Source of the DNA: Sphagnum compactum
Lineage: Eukaryota > Bryophyta > Sphagnopsida > Sphagnales
Assembly: GCA_965153455.1 (NCBI GenBank)
Contig: OZ234503.1
Coordinates: 8,214,157-8,278,156 of the forward strand
Length of the DNA: 64,000 bases
Direction: 5' to 3'
Shown: in pieces, positions 21,748 to 33,850 of the stretch
How the letters are laid out: every line of letters begins with the position of its first letter
Position numbering within the stretch: the stretch's first letter is position 1
Position numbers and translations under genes: made by a program
Notes under the pieces: model-generated
Seen by the model: only the letters and a program-made list of their open reading frames with translations
Told to the model about the DNA's origin: nothing
The model's database searches: none

Positions 21748-24700
21748 CTATTCTTCAAGTATCGCACTGCCCTGGAATACTTTCCTAGCTGGACCAGTCA
21801 TATAGATATGATTGTCATTTTCTCTCCATTCAATTTCCAGAGGGCCACCAGGCAATTCGACCACACAGTTCTGATACAGAAACCCATGCCACATAACCCA
21901 TTAAAAAAGAACATTCCCACCATAGTGATCCACCCTGGTGCAACCATTGGGTTTGCAAGAGTCTCCCTTTTAAACCTAGAAATGTAACTCCAGGAAAAGA
22001 ATTGGATTGGTTGCAACATCAACTTTGACTGAAAACATGGGATTGTGATTAACATTATATCACGCACTCACCCGTTCTGAGCGACCTTCCTTGACTGCTG
22101 CCACAACAACAGCACATGCCCCTGTTCCACAAGCTTGTGTAGCACCTGAAATTTACAAAGGTGGCAACTGAGGATGATCAAATTTCAGTTAGAACTTTAC
22201 ATCCTGATAGAGCAGAGAAAACACATTAGAGTAAGGGGAATAGCGTATGGCCATCAGATCTTCAGTAATCCCATTCTTGAAAACAGTCATCAAGTGGTGC
22301 TCAGAATCACAGATAAACAAAGCTCACATTACTAGCCACCTTTCACTAAAATGACCAAAAAGGCTACCTCAACCAAGCAAAAGACCAAACCATGGTTGTG
22401 CAAGCAAGCAATCCCCTTTGACAAAACAAAAACCTAAGACCACCCCTGAGAGAGAGGGAGAGGGGGAGATGCTTTACCTGCACCACGCTCCCACACTCTC
22501 ATTTTGAGATGTGATCGAGTCAAGACTTGGACAAACTCTGCAATGCCCAACAAGCCATTTTATGAGAACTGGAAAAGAGATTAAGCAAACTTGTCTGGTC
22601 ATTCTCCAACATGATGTTCAAAGAAAGAAACTTGATGGTCATCCTAGGCACATAATACAGCTTCCAGACATCTAAAGTGACCATATGGTAACCAGTGGTG
22701 GGTTTTTGCTGCATTGAAACACATTTCCAGGTAACTCCCAGTTGTTTTTTAACTAAAAAAACCTAAAGACCAGGAATAAGATCATTGAAGCATCAGTACC
22801 TGTGTTGACTCTGGCTGGAAATACAGGATGGTACTCAAAGAGAGGGCCGATCTTCTCTAGTGGCAATGCATCCACATCCAAACCCTGGAAGGCAACAAAA
22901 TATGCACACTGAAAAACTAAACATGTCCATGAGATTGCAGAGAAAATCCAAACCAACACTTTGAAGGTGACCACTTTGTCAGTTCCAGCAACACCCGGAC
23001 TAACATGACAAGAATGAGTACAGTCGTAACCTCATGAGTGTCACTCACAAAGTGTCAGAGTATCACCTTCACCTCAGTGCATCAACAAAATGTGGGCATA
23101 CCCTGAGCACTGACCTTCACTCAGGAAAAAAAAGGGGGGACTGAAAGTAGCAACAGGGTGATTTCACACCAGTTAAAACAACCAGAAATGTCTTGGGCCA
23201 AATAAGCCAGCTATGGGAAGAAGAGAGTTGTAAGGTTCAAACTGAGTTTCTCAAACAAGAAGCCTGGACTTTTTCTATTGCCTAACCTTGACCTCAAAAA
23301 GAAAAGGGTTCAGGCCACAGTCACAAAGTTCTAACCTGTACAACCATTCCAAGCTGTCCTAGCAAGGCATAAACCTGTTCAAATGTTCTCCTACAATTTG
23401 TACAAGTGAAAGTGGTTAACTGGACGCAGCAAGAAGTTCCACCTCACTTCCTTGCTCTCCAAATGTTATACAATGAGGATTTCCCATGCTGACACAAGTC
23501 ACACTGAAGGTCTTTCCATCAACCTCCAATGGTGCCTTGACTACCTCCCCAGTTGCTGCCAGTGTTGTTGGCACATCAGGTGCATTCAGTATTGGAGCTC
23601 CCATATCCACACACACCTGCCAACCAAGAAAATTGTTAGCGAAGAGAAAAACCTCCTTACATTTCAGATGATACATGAATGTTGCCCAGCGAGACAGTCT
23701 TCATTCCCACCAAACTGGTTTCATCCACCTCCTCATCCTAGGCAATACTAGATTCCTGGACTCCTGCTTTTCAGGCATTCAGCTTCACCTAGAATTTGAG
23801 GCTCCCTGTGCAGGAACCTCTTTAAAGATTCCTACTCCAAAAAAGTTTGAAATAGACCAATTCGAAAGGCCTTAACAACTCATTACCAACTAGTCAGGAA
23901 AGCAAGCTGTATTGAGGGAAAAAGGACTACAAACCTGACCATCTTTGCGGAGCTCCAGAATCATATAACCTGCACCTGTCAAAACTTTGTAGCTGTCCCA
24001 CCATACCAACTGGACTTCTCAATAATGCAAGCAAATGCATACCAAGGAAGACTCACCAGTTTAAGCACAAATGCCACAAGCAACTGTAACCGGAAAAAAG
24101 TTCACTGCTAACAGCTACCTTTTGGGTGCTGTTGCCTTCTCAAGTTCAGCTAGATACTTAGCCACACAGCGTATGCCATTTCCACACATCTGCAATTGGC
24201 ACAGGAAGTTCAAGTTAAGCCTTAAAAGATCAGGAAACAATCAAAGCAGAATCCAGAAGCTCATTGAGACCATAAACAAAACTCTACAATGTGCACAAAT
24301 CAATGCACTATCAACTAGAAGAAATGTGACAAGATGGAATGTCATCAGTGCAATCGACCTGAAAACACAGCAACACAATTTTGACAACATGAGCACACTA
24401 TCCAGATCTCTGAGTGAGTGATGCATACAACCTCTATGTAACCCTATACCCCAGCAAGGCCCTGGATCTCAAATAGCCAGTAAGAATTGTTCCAAAATTG
24501 AAAAACAACTCACCTCAGGTTCACTACCATCAGAATTATAAATCCGCATTTGAAAGTCTTCCTTGTCACGCAGCACAAAGATGACACCATCAGCTCCCAC
24601 CCCAAGATGTCGGTCACACAAATGAATGGCATCATCAGCAGAAAGCTTCAATTCTGAGGAGTCCAGGTTGTTGACCTACAAGAGTAAGTACCATATCAGC

Positions 24701-25451
24701 ACAGAACGACCAATATATCTCACACCCGTGCTCTGACTCTCTTCTGCTTGTGAACGTGATACAAGACGCAAAAGAAGGTGTGATTTCATGCAAAAGAAAA
24801 TGTATGGTACCATGATGAAGTCATTGCCGAGTCCTTGGTACTTGACAAACTCAACAGTCTTGTGTGAAGATCCTGACCATCTTCCTGGAACTTGTTCCTG
24901 CTAACCCGATCATGGACAGAAGAGAGCCGACTATCAGCAATGACATCCAAATGCATACTACTGGAAAACCTCAAAATCAACACACTAAACAGGCACTTTG
25001 TGAAGACTTTTTACACAAGAGTTTGGAAGGTAATCACATGCAGAACCGCAGACCTAATTTATACTTTCACGGGAAAATGAATTCAGGATTCACATAGAGA
25101 AAATCTGATTAGAGGACGGTGCAATCAGAAAGAGCTGTGCGACAAGAGGACAGAAAACGACACCTGCAAGCTTTCTGGCTCGACAACAGCAGTAGAACCA
25201 CTCGCTCTAACGGAGACTCCGCACGCAGGAATAAAAGTATCCTTCTCCTGCATCCCTGTGAGCCTCATCGCCACGGGCACACAGCATTGAAAGGATGAGC
25301 TCCGGACTGAGGAAGAAATTGAGCACTCAAAGCTTCGAAAGGGAGCAAAGTTGAGACGAGCACATTCCAAGCCAGGGAAGCAACAGCCCAGCCGTCGTTG
25401 CAGGAAACAAGATGTGGCTGCAGGTGCAGCTGCTGTCATCGATGTGCTCAT
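21748..25451 (-). CDS. DAPF: Diaminopimelate epimerase, plastid-targeted, 10 coding exons
   Basis: A 380-residue DapF. It converts LL- to meso-diaminopimelate, the step before decarboxylation to lysine in the plastid. Exons in transcript order are 25451-25164, 24858-24811, 24675-24514, 24189-24119, 23992-23935, 23616-23443, 22884-22800, 22537-22478, 22145-22072 and 21870-21748. All junctions are GT..AG and the phases add up. The two catalytic cysteines of this cofactor-independent epimerase are present: Cys168 in MCGNGIRC and Cys321 in ACGTGAC. Other family blocks are [44 protein letters not shown] and [11 protein letters not shown]. The first ~95 residues are rich in Ser, Ala, Cys and Arg with few acidic residues, typical of a plastid transit peptide. 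The ATG at 25449-25451 is the first in frame. The C-terminus [15 protein letters not shown] is slightly diverged from the usual GPAEAVF pattern. Confidence 0.96.
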
Positions 25452-25604
25452 CGTAACCCTCTTGCGGACACAAAGAAAGCACCACTACAAAGGCCAAAAG
25501 GAATCAGAAAACAGACGCAAAAAGCACTATTAGGGTTTTGGGGGCCAAACCCTAATCGTGGTGTATAACGTGCCGTCCGTAAGATACAACCAAAGAATTT
25601 CGGC

Positions 25605-25715
25605 AGGTCTTTAGTCTTCACATATGAACAAAGAATTTAACACGAGAAAAAATAATTTTGAGAGGTCTTTAGTCTTTACATGTGAACAAAAATTTTAACG
25701 CAAGAGAAAAAAAAC
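25605..25715. repeat. 58-bp tandem duplication
   Basis: AGGTCTTTAGTCTTCACATA at 25605 and AGGTCTTTAGTCTTTACATG at 25663 begin two copies that continue with GAACAAARAATTTTAACRC and GAGAAAAA. It lies about 150 bp upstream of the DAPF start codon, so probably in its promoter. Confidence 0.85.
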
Positions 25716-25810
25716 AGGAGACGAAACTCCATACTGATCCGCAACTGGTTGTGACTGGAATTTGGATCCTAGTAATTCGCCTGTCCCTTAAAAGGCCTGA
25801 AGAGTGCCCT

Positions 25811-26215
25811 CATATCGTCCCTCCCTTGCAAACGAGAGTGAGATCTAAATTGTTGTGGGGCAGCAGGACATGCAGAACAAAACCATTATACTATTTTTGT
25901 TCCACCTGGAAAAACAAGCAGAACCATGTAAGATGCAAAAAAGGCAAAGCTTGGACAGAGCTCATTAGGGGCAAAATATCCCTCTCTCTTGCGACGACGA
26001 TGATCGGTGGGATTGAAATTGTTGTAGGGCAGCAGAACATGCAGAACAAAAACATTGAAATCTATTTTTGTTCTACCTGGCAAAACCAGCAAGAATCACG
26101 GATGGTACAAAAAGGCAAAGCCTGGACAGAGCTCATTAGGTGGGGGGTAATTATCCCTCTCTCTTTCTTGTGACAAGGGATTGGAACGAAATTGTTTTGG
26201 GGCAGCAGAACATGC
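25811..26215. repeat. ~170-bp tandem repeat, about 2.3 copies
   Basis: AAATTGTTGTGGGGCAGCAG-type blocks start at 25847, 26016 and 26189. Between them GGACATGCAGAACAAAA, TTTTTGTTCYACCTGG, AAAAAGGCAAAGC and GGACAGAGCTCATTAGG recur in order. Periods are 169 and 173 bp. The 163-codon frame across it is a by-product of the repeat. Confidence 0.88.
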
Positions 26216-26536
26216 TTTTGACCAACAGAAGAAAACCAGCCCTAGGGTTCACGTGTTGGTTGCCCCATTCACCAACCCATGCTTTTCACCAACACATGAA
26301 ACTAACCTTAGAGTTCACTTTTTGGTTGCCTAGATCAAACACCTACCAGGGTGTGTGGCACACTCATTGTGCATTATTGGTCGTCCTTCCACAAAGTGTG
26401 CCCACTAAATCTGTGTCTGTTCCTCAAGACTTGATGGCAAAAGAAGCAGAATTTGTGGGTAGGTAGGTATGTGTTTTTTACCAGGTAACATCTGTCTTTC
26501 CTAGCTGAGGAATAATAATTCTCTCCTTTGCCAAAC

Positions 26537-26899
26537 TCAATGATTGAGTGAGAGTAAAGGTAGGACCCCTTCCTCCAAGCAAAACAACGTGCACAAGAAA
26601 TTGCAAGAATCAAATGAAGACAGTGGAAGGCTTTTCAATTTACAGTTCAGCAACTGGGATTTCAATGAAAAGTGTGCAACAGAATTGACCTCCATTTCAG
26701 CAACCGATCTCATAGAAGAGAAGAGGGTCAGGATCTGCTGCAAGTGTACAGAAGGGTTACTGCAAAAGTTGGCAAAAAGCCAAGAGAAGACTTCCGTCAA
26801 AAACAAAATAGGAATTAATACATACAGAACGATGCCTATCAAAGCACCGTTTGTTTGATTTGCAGAGTTTTGCGCAGAGTAGTATGAAGAACTGGCCAT
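26537..26899 (-). CDS. Uncertain small membrane-protein open frame
   Basis: A 120-codon frame starting GCCATGGCC, a favourable plant start context. Residues 1-18 are Ser/Asn/Gln-rich, residues 19-45 are strongly hydrophobic (ALIGIVLYVLIPILFL) and could be one membrane segment, and the remainder has no recognisable domain. A donor-like TCT/GTATGT lies after codon 25, so only the first part might be an exon. I do not recognise the protein. It could equally be chance, lying downstream of the GT47-like gene. Confidence 0.15.
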   Translation of the reverse strand: MASSSYYSAQNSANQTNGALIGIVLYVLIPILFLTEVFSWLFANFCSNPSVHLQQILTLFSSMRSVAEMEVNSVAHFSLKSQLLNCKLKSLPLSSFDSCNFLCTLFCLEEGVLPLLSLNH

Positions 26900-27569
26900 G
26901 GCCTGATCACAAAAGAGCTGGAATGGATCAGTAAAGGAAAACTGTGCCTGTCAGCTATGAAGACATCAACTATCTGCTAAGCATTTGTGACAGATCCTCC
27001 TTAAAGTGTCAAAATAAGCATCTTTGAGGAGGATACTTGCTGTTGTCTGCTTCAAAAGTCAATGAAAATTGAGTGCTGCTTGAACATTTCTCAAGAAAAT
27101 ATAGAATTGCTTCATGAAACACTGAACAATCACAGATGACCTAACTCAGGAAGGAGCCAGTACCTATTACCCAACAATGCTGTATATGCTGTGGCTTCTT
27201 ACAGAGCACACAGCTCATGTGAATTCAAGCTTTATTTAACAACTGAATGTACAGGATATACTGTTCACCATCCCTCATATTGAGGACAGGCTCTATTGAT
27301 GTCAGGGAAAGGATATGAATGGTTGTTGCACTTGGTGAAACAGAAGGCTTCAAGTGCAAAGATTCTTTCCATAGGAAAAGTCTAAGCAATTCATGATCAG
27401 TTGCCTCCAGAAGCATTGCATGCTTTGGTATGGAAACTGCTGAATCTAGATCTTCCAAGTGATCCTGGGTTGTAGAAGATCTGCTTCAATTGCAAACTAA
27501 GAATAGACAAACAATCTGTATCATTGTCAAGGGTGATATACAGAGGGCTGTGACAACAAGTTTCCTCAC

Positions 27570-29138
27570 CTATTGAGGACTTACTCGTGCATATCGTACA
27601 CTGTACTGTCGCAGCCAGAGCTCATACAAAATCATGTGGAATGCATCATATGCCACGGGATCCGTGTTCCACTCCATATGTTTGCTCGCCTGCAGTCCAA
27701 GGTACTGCATTCTTTGGTACTTGTCATCAGATATGTCTGTCAAGATGTCCTTGAGGTTGCCAATCTCCTTGACATCCAGAACAATGGCAAACTCGTGCCA
27801 ATTCAGAACATCCTGGAGAGGCAAGGTAGAAAACCCTGACCTAGAAATCATAACAGGCACACACCCAAATCGCAGAAAATCCACAAGATCCAGTGTCTCA
27901 TGTGGTACAAAGCTGAGACAAAATCTGCTTGTCCCCAACTTCTTGTAGAATTGTGGCAGCTGCAAGGCTTCAGATTCCAGATCAAAGTCAGGATCCGCCT
28001 TCCAGTCCTCGAGGGCTGATTGCGCAGCAGGTTCATCATCATCAACTTGGGCATTGGAGAACACAAGACTCGTTCGTAGAGTCTGATCCTTGTCGATCCC
28101 TTCGAAAGAAGATTCAGAGTCCTCATTCTGAACAGGTTTGTAAGGGGGCATGACAATGTCTTTATGTGGGAAGAAGCCTTGAGTTGGCCGCAATGGTGTG
28201 CAAGCGACCTGGATAGCATTCTTGCTGAGCTCCAGAAAATTTCTATGACCATCAGGAGGGTAGCCATGGCAGGAAAGGAAGAAGTGATCAGCTCCAAGTG
28301 AACGGTTCCAGAATTCATACTCCTCTCTTGTCTGCTGAACGTATCGCCTCAGTTGCCCTCCAATCTCATCCAGGCTGAGATCGCTCAACATACCGTCTAT
28401 GGACACTGGCAAGAGGAAAAGCTGAGCTTCTTCTGGATCCTCGGTCACAACTTCGCTTTCCGCAAGATTCTTGAAGAAAAAGTCGGCTGTGCTTCTAGGC
28501 TCCACCACGGGCTCCTCCGTGGAGAATCCGAGTTCATACTTGTTGCTCTCATTCTGAGCGGGGTACACATAGACCTTGAGCTTCTCCATCATCTCGTTGT
28601 AATTCAAGGCCAACACTCGTGGTGAGTGATACAGTTGAGGTATGCTTTTCCGTAGTTCCTCAAGGCGCACAACATCCTCCTCTGCCATGATGTCCTCCAC
28701 CACAGTCCTCCCAGAGCCTTCTTCCTGATCATCTTTTGATGATTCCACGGAGCTGATAATATCCACAGGTTCAAAGATCTCCTGGCCTTGTTTCTCTCCA
28801 ACATCTTCATCCTCCCGTCGTGATTCCACAGATGTGATGGATTCCGTTTCTGCGGAAGAAAGGCTGCTCCATGAGCCATCGGATCCGGTACCGGAACCCT
28901 CGGAAGTAGCAAAACTAACAGACGAAGACGACGAAGAGGAGTCACCGCCAGAAGACATCCCGCCAGCATTTGATACAGAGGAAGAATCAAAATCATCAAC
29001 AAGCCCTAAAACTTCACGAACTCCACCATCACGAAAGGACTCATCACCGTTAGAGGATCCTAAGACCACTGCGACCGTCAGAAAAAAGGACACAAACAAG
29101 AGAGAAAAAATAATACTACTACTCTGCATTGAAGCCAT
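27570..29138 (-). CDS. Exostosin-like (GT47-type) glycosyltransferase, single open frame
   Basis: A 522-residue type II membrane protein of the exostosin family. In plants these are mostly Golgi enzymes building wall polysaccharides or glycoproteins; the substrate cannot be told. Numbered from the ATG at 29138, residues 8-26 form a signal anchor (IIFSLLFVSFFLTVAVVL). Residues 50-160 are a Ser/acidic stem with a run of seven serines. The exostosin blocks follow: KLKVYVYP near 187, HFFLSCHGYPPDG near 286, KDIVMPPY near 326, SRFCLSFVPHE near 404 and FGCVPVMIS near 425. The stretch between KDIVMPPY and SRFCL is only about 70 residues, shorter than usual for the family as I recall it, and contains acidic inserts. 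The frame is open upstream to 29297, but those 53 codons are F- and R-rich and look like leader sequence. No introns are apparent. It is transcribed in the same direction as DAPF. Confidence 0.85.
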   Translation of the reverse strand: MASMQSSSIIFSLLFVSFFLTVAVVLGSSNGDESFRDGGVREVLGLVDDFDSSSVSNAGGMSSGGDSSSSSSSVSFATSEGSGTGSDGSWSSLSSAETESITSVESRREDEDVGEKQGQEIFEPVDIISSVESSKDDQEEGSGRTVVEDIMAEEDVVRLEELRKSIPQLYHSPRVLALNYNEMMEKLKVYVYPAQNESNKYELGFSTEEPVVEPRSTADFFFKNLAESEVVTEDPEEAQLFLLPVSIDGMLSDLSLDEIGGQLRRYVQQTREEYEFWNRSLGADHFFLSCHGYPPDGHRNFLELSKNAIQVACTPLRPTQGFFPHKDIVMPPYKPVQNEDSESSFEGIDKDQTLRTSLVFSNAQVDDDEPAAQSALEDWKADPDFDLESEALQLPQFYKKLGTSRFCLSFVPHETLDLVDFLRFGCVPVMISRSGFSTLPLQDVLNWHEFAIVLDVKEIGNLKDILTDISDDKYQRMQYLGLQASKHMEWNTDPVAYDAFHMILYELWLRQYSVRYARVSPQ

Positions 29139-31402
29139 TGAAGCTTCTTCGATGTCACATGTGAGAAACCGTCTTCTCTTCCTGCTAAGAGAGTCCCGAC
29201 ACTGACGAGAAACAGAGAGAGTTTCAGACAGCGGATTGTGAACACTAGCTTGCAAGAACAAGAAGAAGAAAAAAAACAGAGATGCAGCAGCTATCAAAAA
29301 AAATAGACTAGGAATTCTTCAACGAGGAAAACTGGAAGTGAAGATGAGGAGAGAAGAAGTGATATAGTTTTGGCAAAACAAAAGCTAGACAAAACTACTG
29401 CGACAACGAAGAAGAAGAAGAAGAAGAAGCGAAGGAAAGGAGCGTTGAGAGAACAACAACTGCAGGAAAACAACGCAGACTTGGTTTTGTGTTTTCTTGG
29501 GAAAGAAATAAAACTTGGGCTAAATTAGGGGTCCCATTTTGTGTTTATTAATGGCTCCCTCAAAACCCTAAAAGTGTGCACTGTAAACGTGTCCTCGTCC
29601 TAACACGAGCTCCACCCACACTCGGCCCTGCAGTGTAATAATAATAGTATTTCTCCCATCCAAGATTTCTTATTTATTTATTTTATTTAGTTAGCTATTA
29701 TTACCCTAGCCTACGGTCAATTTCCACATTGACAACCCAATATAAAAAAATTTCAAAAAAAATAAATTTTTATTTCGTTTTTTTAAAAAAATTTGAAATT
29801 ATTATTATTTTTTCCATCATCTTATATAATATTGTGATACGAGTAATGAAATTATTTGGGGTAGGGTATATAGCCTTTGATAATTTTATGATGATTTTCA
29901 AACATATCAACTTCATATTTTTCACAAAATTTTCATTTCCCTATTTTTGAGGCCTTCTCGGCAGCATATTGAGAAAATTCATCCAAACAAAAAAAAAGTT
30001 TTGTTTCTTGGTTGAGATGTTTTTCATGGTCTTGATTTTTTTTTTATTATCGTGATGGATGGCGAGAGTCCGTCCGGAGCTAATAATATACATCATGGGT
30101 CATGCATGTATAGTGTTCAATAATATGGCCCCTCCCGTTCCCGTCAACTTGATGATTATGAAAACATTCCATGCGAAAATTGGCCTTACAACAACGGAAA
30201 GGTGTCAGTTCGGATCTGTTTTTTCAGAGTTGAGTTTTTTTTGTTTCTTTTTTTTCAACATCACGATAGTCACAAATGATGAAAGCAAGCAAATTTTCAA
30301 TATCTTATATACCAATTTGCATATGGCTTATCTTCAATTAAAATTTGAATTCAACTCTATAATAAGGGGGGTGCACACCAAGTTTATTTTCTTTAATAGA
30401 AGGAGCCACATTGATTCGCCCATCACGATTTTTTTTGGACATAAAAGCCTAGGTATGCTTCCCTTCGGCACTCTCATTACAATTTATATGCACGGAAGTC
30501 GCACAATAGCCAAAATGTATGGGATAAAATTGAGGTTTTATTGGGAACGTGTTAGTAAATGCATTGGGAACTTGGGGAACATTTGAAGAACCTGATAGGG
30601 AGCCTTTGGGAACTTGATGGGAACATTATAGAAAAAGAAAATAAACAAAGAATGCTCCCCCCAACCCTTACGCCCAACCCCTGAAAAAGTAACCTAAGCC
30701 CTTTGAGTGTGTGTTGAGAACATTTTATTTCCAAAACTGTTTGTCACCATTTTCAACCTGCCCCTAATACCCCTTCCTAGGAAGGTGGGTACCTATTCTT
30801 TTTTTTTATTTTAATGTAGTTTTATTTTCTTAAAAGCAATTGGAAGACGATGGCATTTACTATGGGAGTAATTTTTTTGTGATGAATTTTTGCAAACCTG
30901 CCCCCCTCCCCCCCCAATACCAACCCCAATAGCAACAAAAAAAATTGGGGCCGATTCCTAAGAAAGGTAAATCACCAAATTTTTGAAAATAAAAATGTTT
31001 ACGACAAATTTGCTCCATTTTAAACTGATTAAAAAAAAAGGGGGGGGGACACTCTATTGCAATCACCATGAATTTGTTGTTTCGGTGTGTCATTTTTCTT
31101 TCCGTATGATATATCTGGGACTTTGTTTGCATTTCAACTTCCATTCCACCATGTTAGAATGGGCAACTTGGACAAACCCGTAGCAATATTCACCCAACAA
31201 ACCCTAAAAATCAATTGCAAACCACCTGCAAATAAAACCCAATTTTCTTTTTAAAAACTTTTTATTTTGAAACAAATGGAGAAATCCATTGCAAAGATAA
31301 AACCCAAATTTTAGCAAAAGTATATACATGATATTGTCCACCTAATTATATTCTTACCCAATTAGATATGTCAACAAGCCCAATGTTGTCTTTTCATATA
31401 GT

Positions 31403-31897
31403 GCATGACACCTAAAGGCGACCTGTAAAAAAATTTGGCGGCCAAATTTGGGCTAAAAATTTCAGCATAAATCCGAGGAGTTTTTTGAATTTGGGTTAGG
31501 GGGTTATGGAGTGGCGCAGCCTCTGCTCCTTCTGGCGGGCCCGTGCATAGGCATGCACAAGCCCATACTACTTCGTTTTCACCCACATCCAATCTGTGCG
31601 CCACGTTGGAGAACATTGACTAAGCCATAGCACCAGGGTTAGGGGTTATTTAGCCTTAACCCTTAAGCTCCCTATAAATCCTTGTGGCCAAATATGGGCC
31701 GCCCCAGCCAAATTTGGACGAAAGTCATCAATTTCGACCGGCAATATCTCTGCCAAAAAAAAAGATTTTGACAAACGAGTTGCGTACCTTTGTTCAGCAT
31801 GTGAAGTACTGCATAAATACGCGGAGTTTTTGGGGTTACACGTTGTGTGGGAATAATATTTAAGCTCGACATTTGGGGTTGCCTTTAGGTGTCATGC
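31403..31897. mobile_element. Short inverted-repeat element, ~495 bp, possibly MITE-like
   Basis: GCATGACACCTAAAGGCGAC starts at 31403 and its complement with one mismatch ends at 31897 (21-bp arms, 31403-31423 and 31877-31897). A direct repeat, GCATAAATCCGAGGAGTTTT near 31466 and GCATAAATACGCGGAGTTTT near 31811, lies inside, as do two related blocks around GCCAAATTTGG. No clear target-site duplication is visible. Confidence 0.5.
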
Positions 31898-32132
31898 TCT
31901 GTACAAAGGCTTTTGGGCCACTATGGTCAGCCCCCATCAATTATTGTGGCAACAAACCTACCCACCACTTTGCATCCCTTTGTGCATGCATGCTCTACCC
32001 CCAAGTTGTTGTACCTTCTAACACTACCCTATTATTGTTAGTTCAGAAATTTTTTGCCTTGTTATAATATAATTGATAGCTTACTTAAGATGGGATAATA
32101 GATTATGAAAATTTTCCTAAAATTTAAGGAAA

Positions 32133-32138
<6 letters not shown>

Positions 32139-32166
<28 letters not shown>
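32139..32166. repeat. (AT)14 microsatellite
   Basis: An uninterrupted AT dinucleotide run in AT-rich intergenic DNA. Confidence 0.97.
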
Positions 32167-32170
<4 letters not shown>

Positions 32171-33519
32171 TTTGTGAAGTTTGGATTTATCAAACTAGTG
32201 GTAATGCTTTAAGAAAACCAACATGTTAGTTTAATCAATGTGAAAGAGGAAAAATGGTGAGTTTTTTTTTCTTTTATTCTATGACTACCTATTGAAGTCA
32301 ATGTATTCATGAATATAATTAGGAAAATTTATGTCCCAAATGACATGCTCTATAATTTTTTGGTCTATTACAAATGTGTGATGTTTTGAATTTAAAATTA
32401 AGCATTACCAACAAATGGTTGTCATTGCTACCATAAATAAGAAAACCTTTTTTTCATTTATATGTTCAATCCTTGATTATGCTACCTATGTACCAAAAAG
32501 TATGAACTATTATGAACTTACCATATCAATTGGTGTACACCAAAGTGTCATGTTTAAGGATGCGTCAACAATAGGTAGGTAGAGGTATTGATTAAGGAGG
32601 AGATGGGTCGGACTAGAGACAGAAGGGAAGGAGGGTGGTAAAGTTTGTTGCCACCTTGATGGTTGTAGGCCATAAATCATGCTCCAAACTCCAATGTAGG
32701 CCCTTTAAAAAAGGTGTAAAAAATAGACCTACTACATGAAGAAATTATTTGCCCCGGAAATGTTCTCTCAAAACCCTAGACCCACTACATGAAAGAAAGG
32801 AATTATTTGCACGGAAATATCCTCAACTCATTTGTCTTCTATGGAGTCCTTTGAGTGATATTCCATAACATATCCTTCATATTATTGTATGACTTGATGG
32901 TATGCTTTTGGCTTCCGAAAGAATAGAGCAATCCACATGATTCCATGGCATGCAAAGTCCCAACATGTGTGAGATTTCACTCACCAATTTATGATACCCT
33001 AAAAAAATTTCATTTTCTTCCCTTTTTGACATCACTTCTATACATTGGATTTATAAGGGATGGTGTGCAGCCGGCAACCTCGGAGCTTCCAGGGCGTCGA
33101 TTCGCATGGACGACCAGATGGATGGACAGAGGGACGACGGGACGGATGGACAACGGCACCGATTCAGGGGAAGCTTCATTTTTCATCCCGACGTCCTTTA
33201 CTATATGTAATAACGCTCATGTGATTGTTGATTCTTCTTCCCCCCAAAAGCTTCAATTTCTGAATGTAATTTAAGTTTGGAATCATCCACAAGATGATGT
33301 AGCCAAATTTAGTTACAAACAAAATTTGAATCTTCATTTTTGGCTACCTGTTGAAACCTGATGTAGAATCTTGGGGACTCAGGCCAAAAACAATCTAAAA
33401 TTTGGCCCAAAACCCCTAAAAAGATTTGCTTTAGGGGGGGGTGGGGAGAGGGGAAAGCTATTTTTTCTTTTCCAAAAAACAGAGAATTTGAGACAGAATA
33501 TTCTTGTTTGACAATATTT

Positions 33520-33850
33520 TTTGCAAAATGGCGAAAATTTGCCACGACCAAAAAAATCACTACTTCCCAGCAGAGTTGTTTTATAGGATTTTTTTGGTAG
33601 CCAAATTGGCTACTATCGATATGCAGATTAAAAGAAGTGGTGATAATTTGGAAGATTTAGTCAAATTTGGCTATAAACCAAATATGAAACCAATTGTGTT
33701 TTGGCTACACACTGAAAACCAAGTATAAAAATGTGGCAATTTTTACTATTTTCTTTTCTCACTTTTTGGTGATTGAAAAGGTCTAAAATCACTTTTGTCT
33801 CAAAATTTTAGATTTCTTTTTCTGGCAAAATTTCACCAGTAAAAGAAGGG
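33520..33850. repeat. Dispersed repeat, copy 1
   Basis: The blocks AAGTGGTGATAATTTGGAAG, TAGTCAAATTTGGCTATA, TTTTGGCTACACACTGAAAA and CACTTTTTGGTGATTGAAAA recur in the same order, reverse-complemented, at 38860-39140. The two copies are colinear over about 270 bp. No open frame or terminal repeat identifies the element class. Confidence 0.7.

Larger units (their letters stand above)
25452..27569. other. Intergenic region between DAPF and the GT47-like gene
   Basis: This region holds the DAPF promoter side and the downstream region of the GT47-like gene. Two tandem duplications are present at 25605-25715 and 25811-26215. A palindromic GGGTTTTGGGGGCCAAACCC lies near 25534. Apart from the uncertain small open frame at 26537-26899, I see no gene. 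Confidence 0.5.

Noticed and set aside
25682-26173. 163-codon open frame
   Set aside because: It lies across the ~170-bp tandem repeat and encodes a repeated peptide because of it, so it is not evidence of a gene.
29139-29297. 53-codon N-terminal extension of the GT47-like protein
   Set aside because: The extra residues come from a TTC-rich leader (Phe run) and a basic patch. The ATG at 29138 directly precedes a normal signal anchor.
30059-30586. 175-codon plus-strand open frame
   Set aside because: The translation is Phe/Ile/Met-rich and includes a homopolymeric T-driven Phe run. No domain is recognisable and it lies in repeat-bearing intergenic DNA.
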